In this document: positions 63,329 through 64,000 of the stretch, piece by piece
Numbering within the stretch: the stretch's first letter is position 1
How the letters are laid out: each line of letters opens with the position of its first letter
NCBI GenBank assembly: GCA_032173965.1
Contig: CM063290.1
Location: forward strand, 5,345,501-5,409,500
DNA from: Sitta carolinensis
Taxonomy: Eukaryota > Chordata > Aves > Passeriformes > Sittidae
Direction: 5' to 3'
DNA length: 64,000 nt
Program-made: the position numbers and the translations under genes
The notes under the pieces: generated by a model
Databases searched by the model: none
What the model was told of the DNA's origin: nothing
The model's input: only the letters and a program-made list of their open reading frames with translations

Positions 63329-64000
63329 GGAAACTGGATATTTTTAGCACGATGTGCATGATAATTTATATGCTTGGTGGCTGTGCTGCTGATTAAGCCG
63401 TAATTAAAATTCTTCTCATCCCATTGGAGTTTTTAATAGAAGCTTTCTCCATCAATTGGCACAACCTAAAGAAGTTTTTAAAGGGGCAAAAGTAATTACA
63501 GTAAAATATTTCACGGTAGCTTCTGAAAGAGAAGGGATTGCAACAGTTCTTAAAGGTATTTATGGCATTCTAGGTATACAGTGGTGGAACCTAAATGATA
63601 TGAATCCCAGACAAAAAAAAATGTACACTATAAATGTTCTTTTTCCTTTCCATCGAAATAATTTCTAATTTTGAAATAACTACAATGGAATCTACTTTGA
63701 TGAAGGATTTCCAATTTGCTGTGATTTAGTTACAGAGTACCTTGTTCAAATTGATAAGGTAAAGTGTGTCCAACAATTTAATTGCAATGACGTTTTGCCA
63801 TTTAAAAATGCCCCAATATTTCCGCTCTGATTACACTTTTCAGTTTATTGTTTTAGTTCATGTTGCATGTTACAAAATTTACTTTGATACTTTAATATAA
63901 TGTTAATTCCCTTTTTGCTATACATTAGCTTTGTCATTCCAATTAATTCTCTAGACCAGATGGCAAGAGTATAGAAAAAGAGGGTATATGAGAACGGGGA

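Larger units (their letters stand above)
62760..64000 (+). other. NLGN1: NLGN1 3' UTR (and possibly downstream flank)
   Basis: The sequence after the coding region is AT-rich with no coding potential. It contains a Pumilio-type element, an A-rich block (62896-62940) and at least one candidate polyadenylation signal (63323). If the conserved frame is the true one, the UTR starts at 62711. The 3' end of the transcript cannot be fixed from the sequence and may lie beyond the window. No other gene is seen before 64000. Confidence 0.8.

Noticed and set aside
1..64000. Endogenous retrovirus, DNA transposon, tRNA, CRISPR or bacterial operon signals
   Set aside because: No LTR pairs, pol-like frames, terminal inverted repeats, tRNA folds, spaced direct repeats or closely packed open frames were seen; the content is a single vertebrate gene with introns.

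Overview
The window is vertebrate, most likely bird, nuclear DNA carrying the 3' end of one large gene on the + strand: neuroligin-1 (NLGN1), a postsynaptic adhesion protein. The bird call rests on six truncated CR1-type LINE fragments with octamer tails (ATTCTGTG-like), few other interspersed repeats, and very AT-rich introns. The tail variants suggest a neoavian, possibly passerine, bird rather than chicken, but this is weak inference. I see no prokaryotic, plasmid, phage or CRISPR features, no recognisable endogenous retrovirus, and no second protein-coding gene.

Layout. Positions 1-55046 are one uninterrupted intron whose 5' end lies outside the window. It is unique AT-rich sequence with scattered CR1 fragments, long T tracts and a few GC-richer patches. 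The first exon (55047-55259) encodes the part of the cholinesterase-like domain holding the degenerate nucleophile elbow, and ends in two tandem 5' splice sites 27 bp apart that create or omit the 9-residue splice insert B. A 4.9 kb intron (55260-60133) contains a cluster of six TGCATG (RBFOX) hexamers and one CR1. A 790-bp exon (60134-60923) encodes most of the rest of the esterase-like domain. A 965-bp intron (60924-61888) precedes the last exon (from 61889), which encodes the end of the ectodomain, the stalk, the transmembrane helix, the cytoplasmic tail and the 3' UTR, which probably runs to or near the window end.

Main points of interest. (1) The last exon as written lacks one C relative to the NLGN1 reading frame at about 62616-62618. 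This throws the conserved C-terminus, including its TTRV PDZ-binding ending, out of frame and replaces it with an unrelated 46-residue tail. It may be a sequencing or assembly error or a true variant. (2) The tandem donor for insert B is followed by a dense TGCATG cluster and an adjacent YCAY triplet, a plausible RBFOX/NOVA control module. (3) The intron shows a strong strand bias of very long T tracts. I found no convincing undescribed biological system; the rest is ordinary avian intron.
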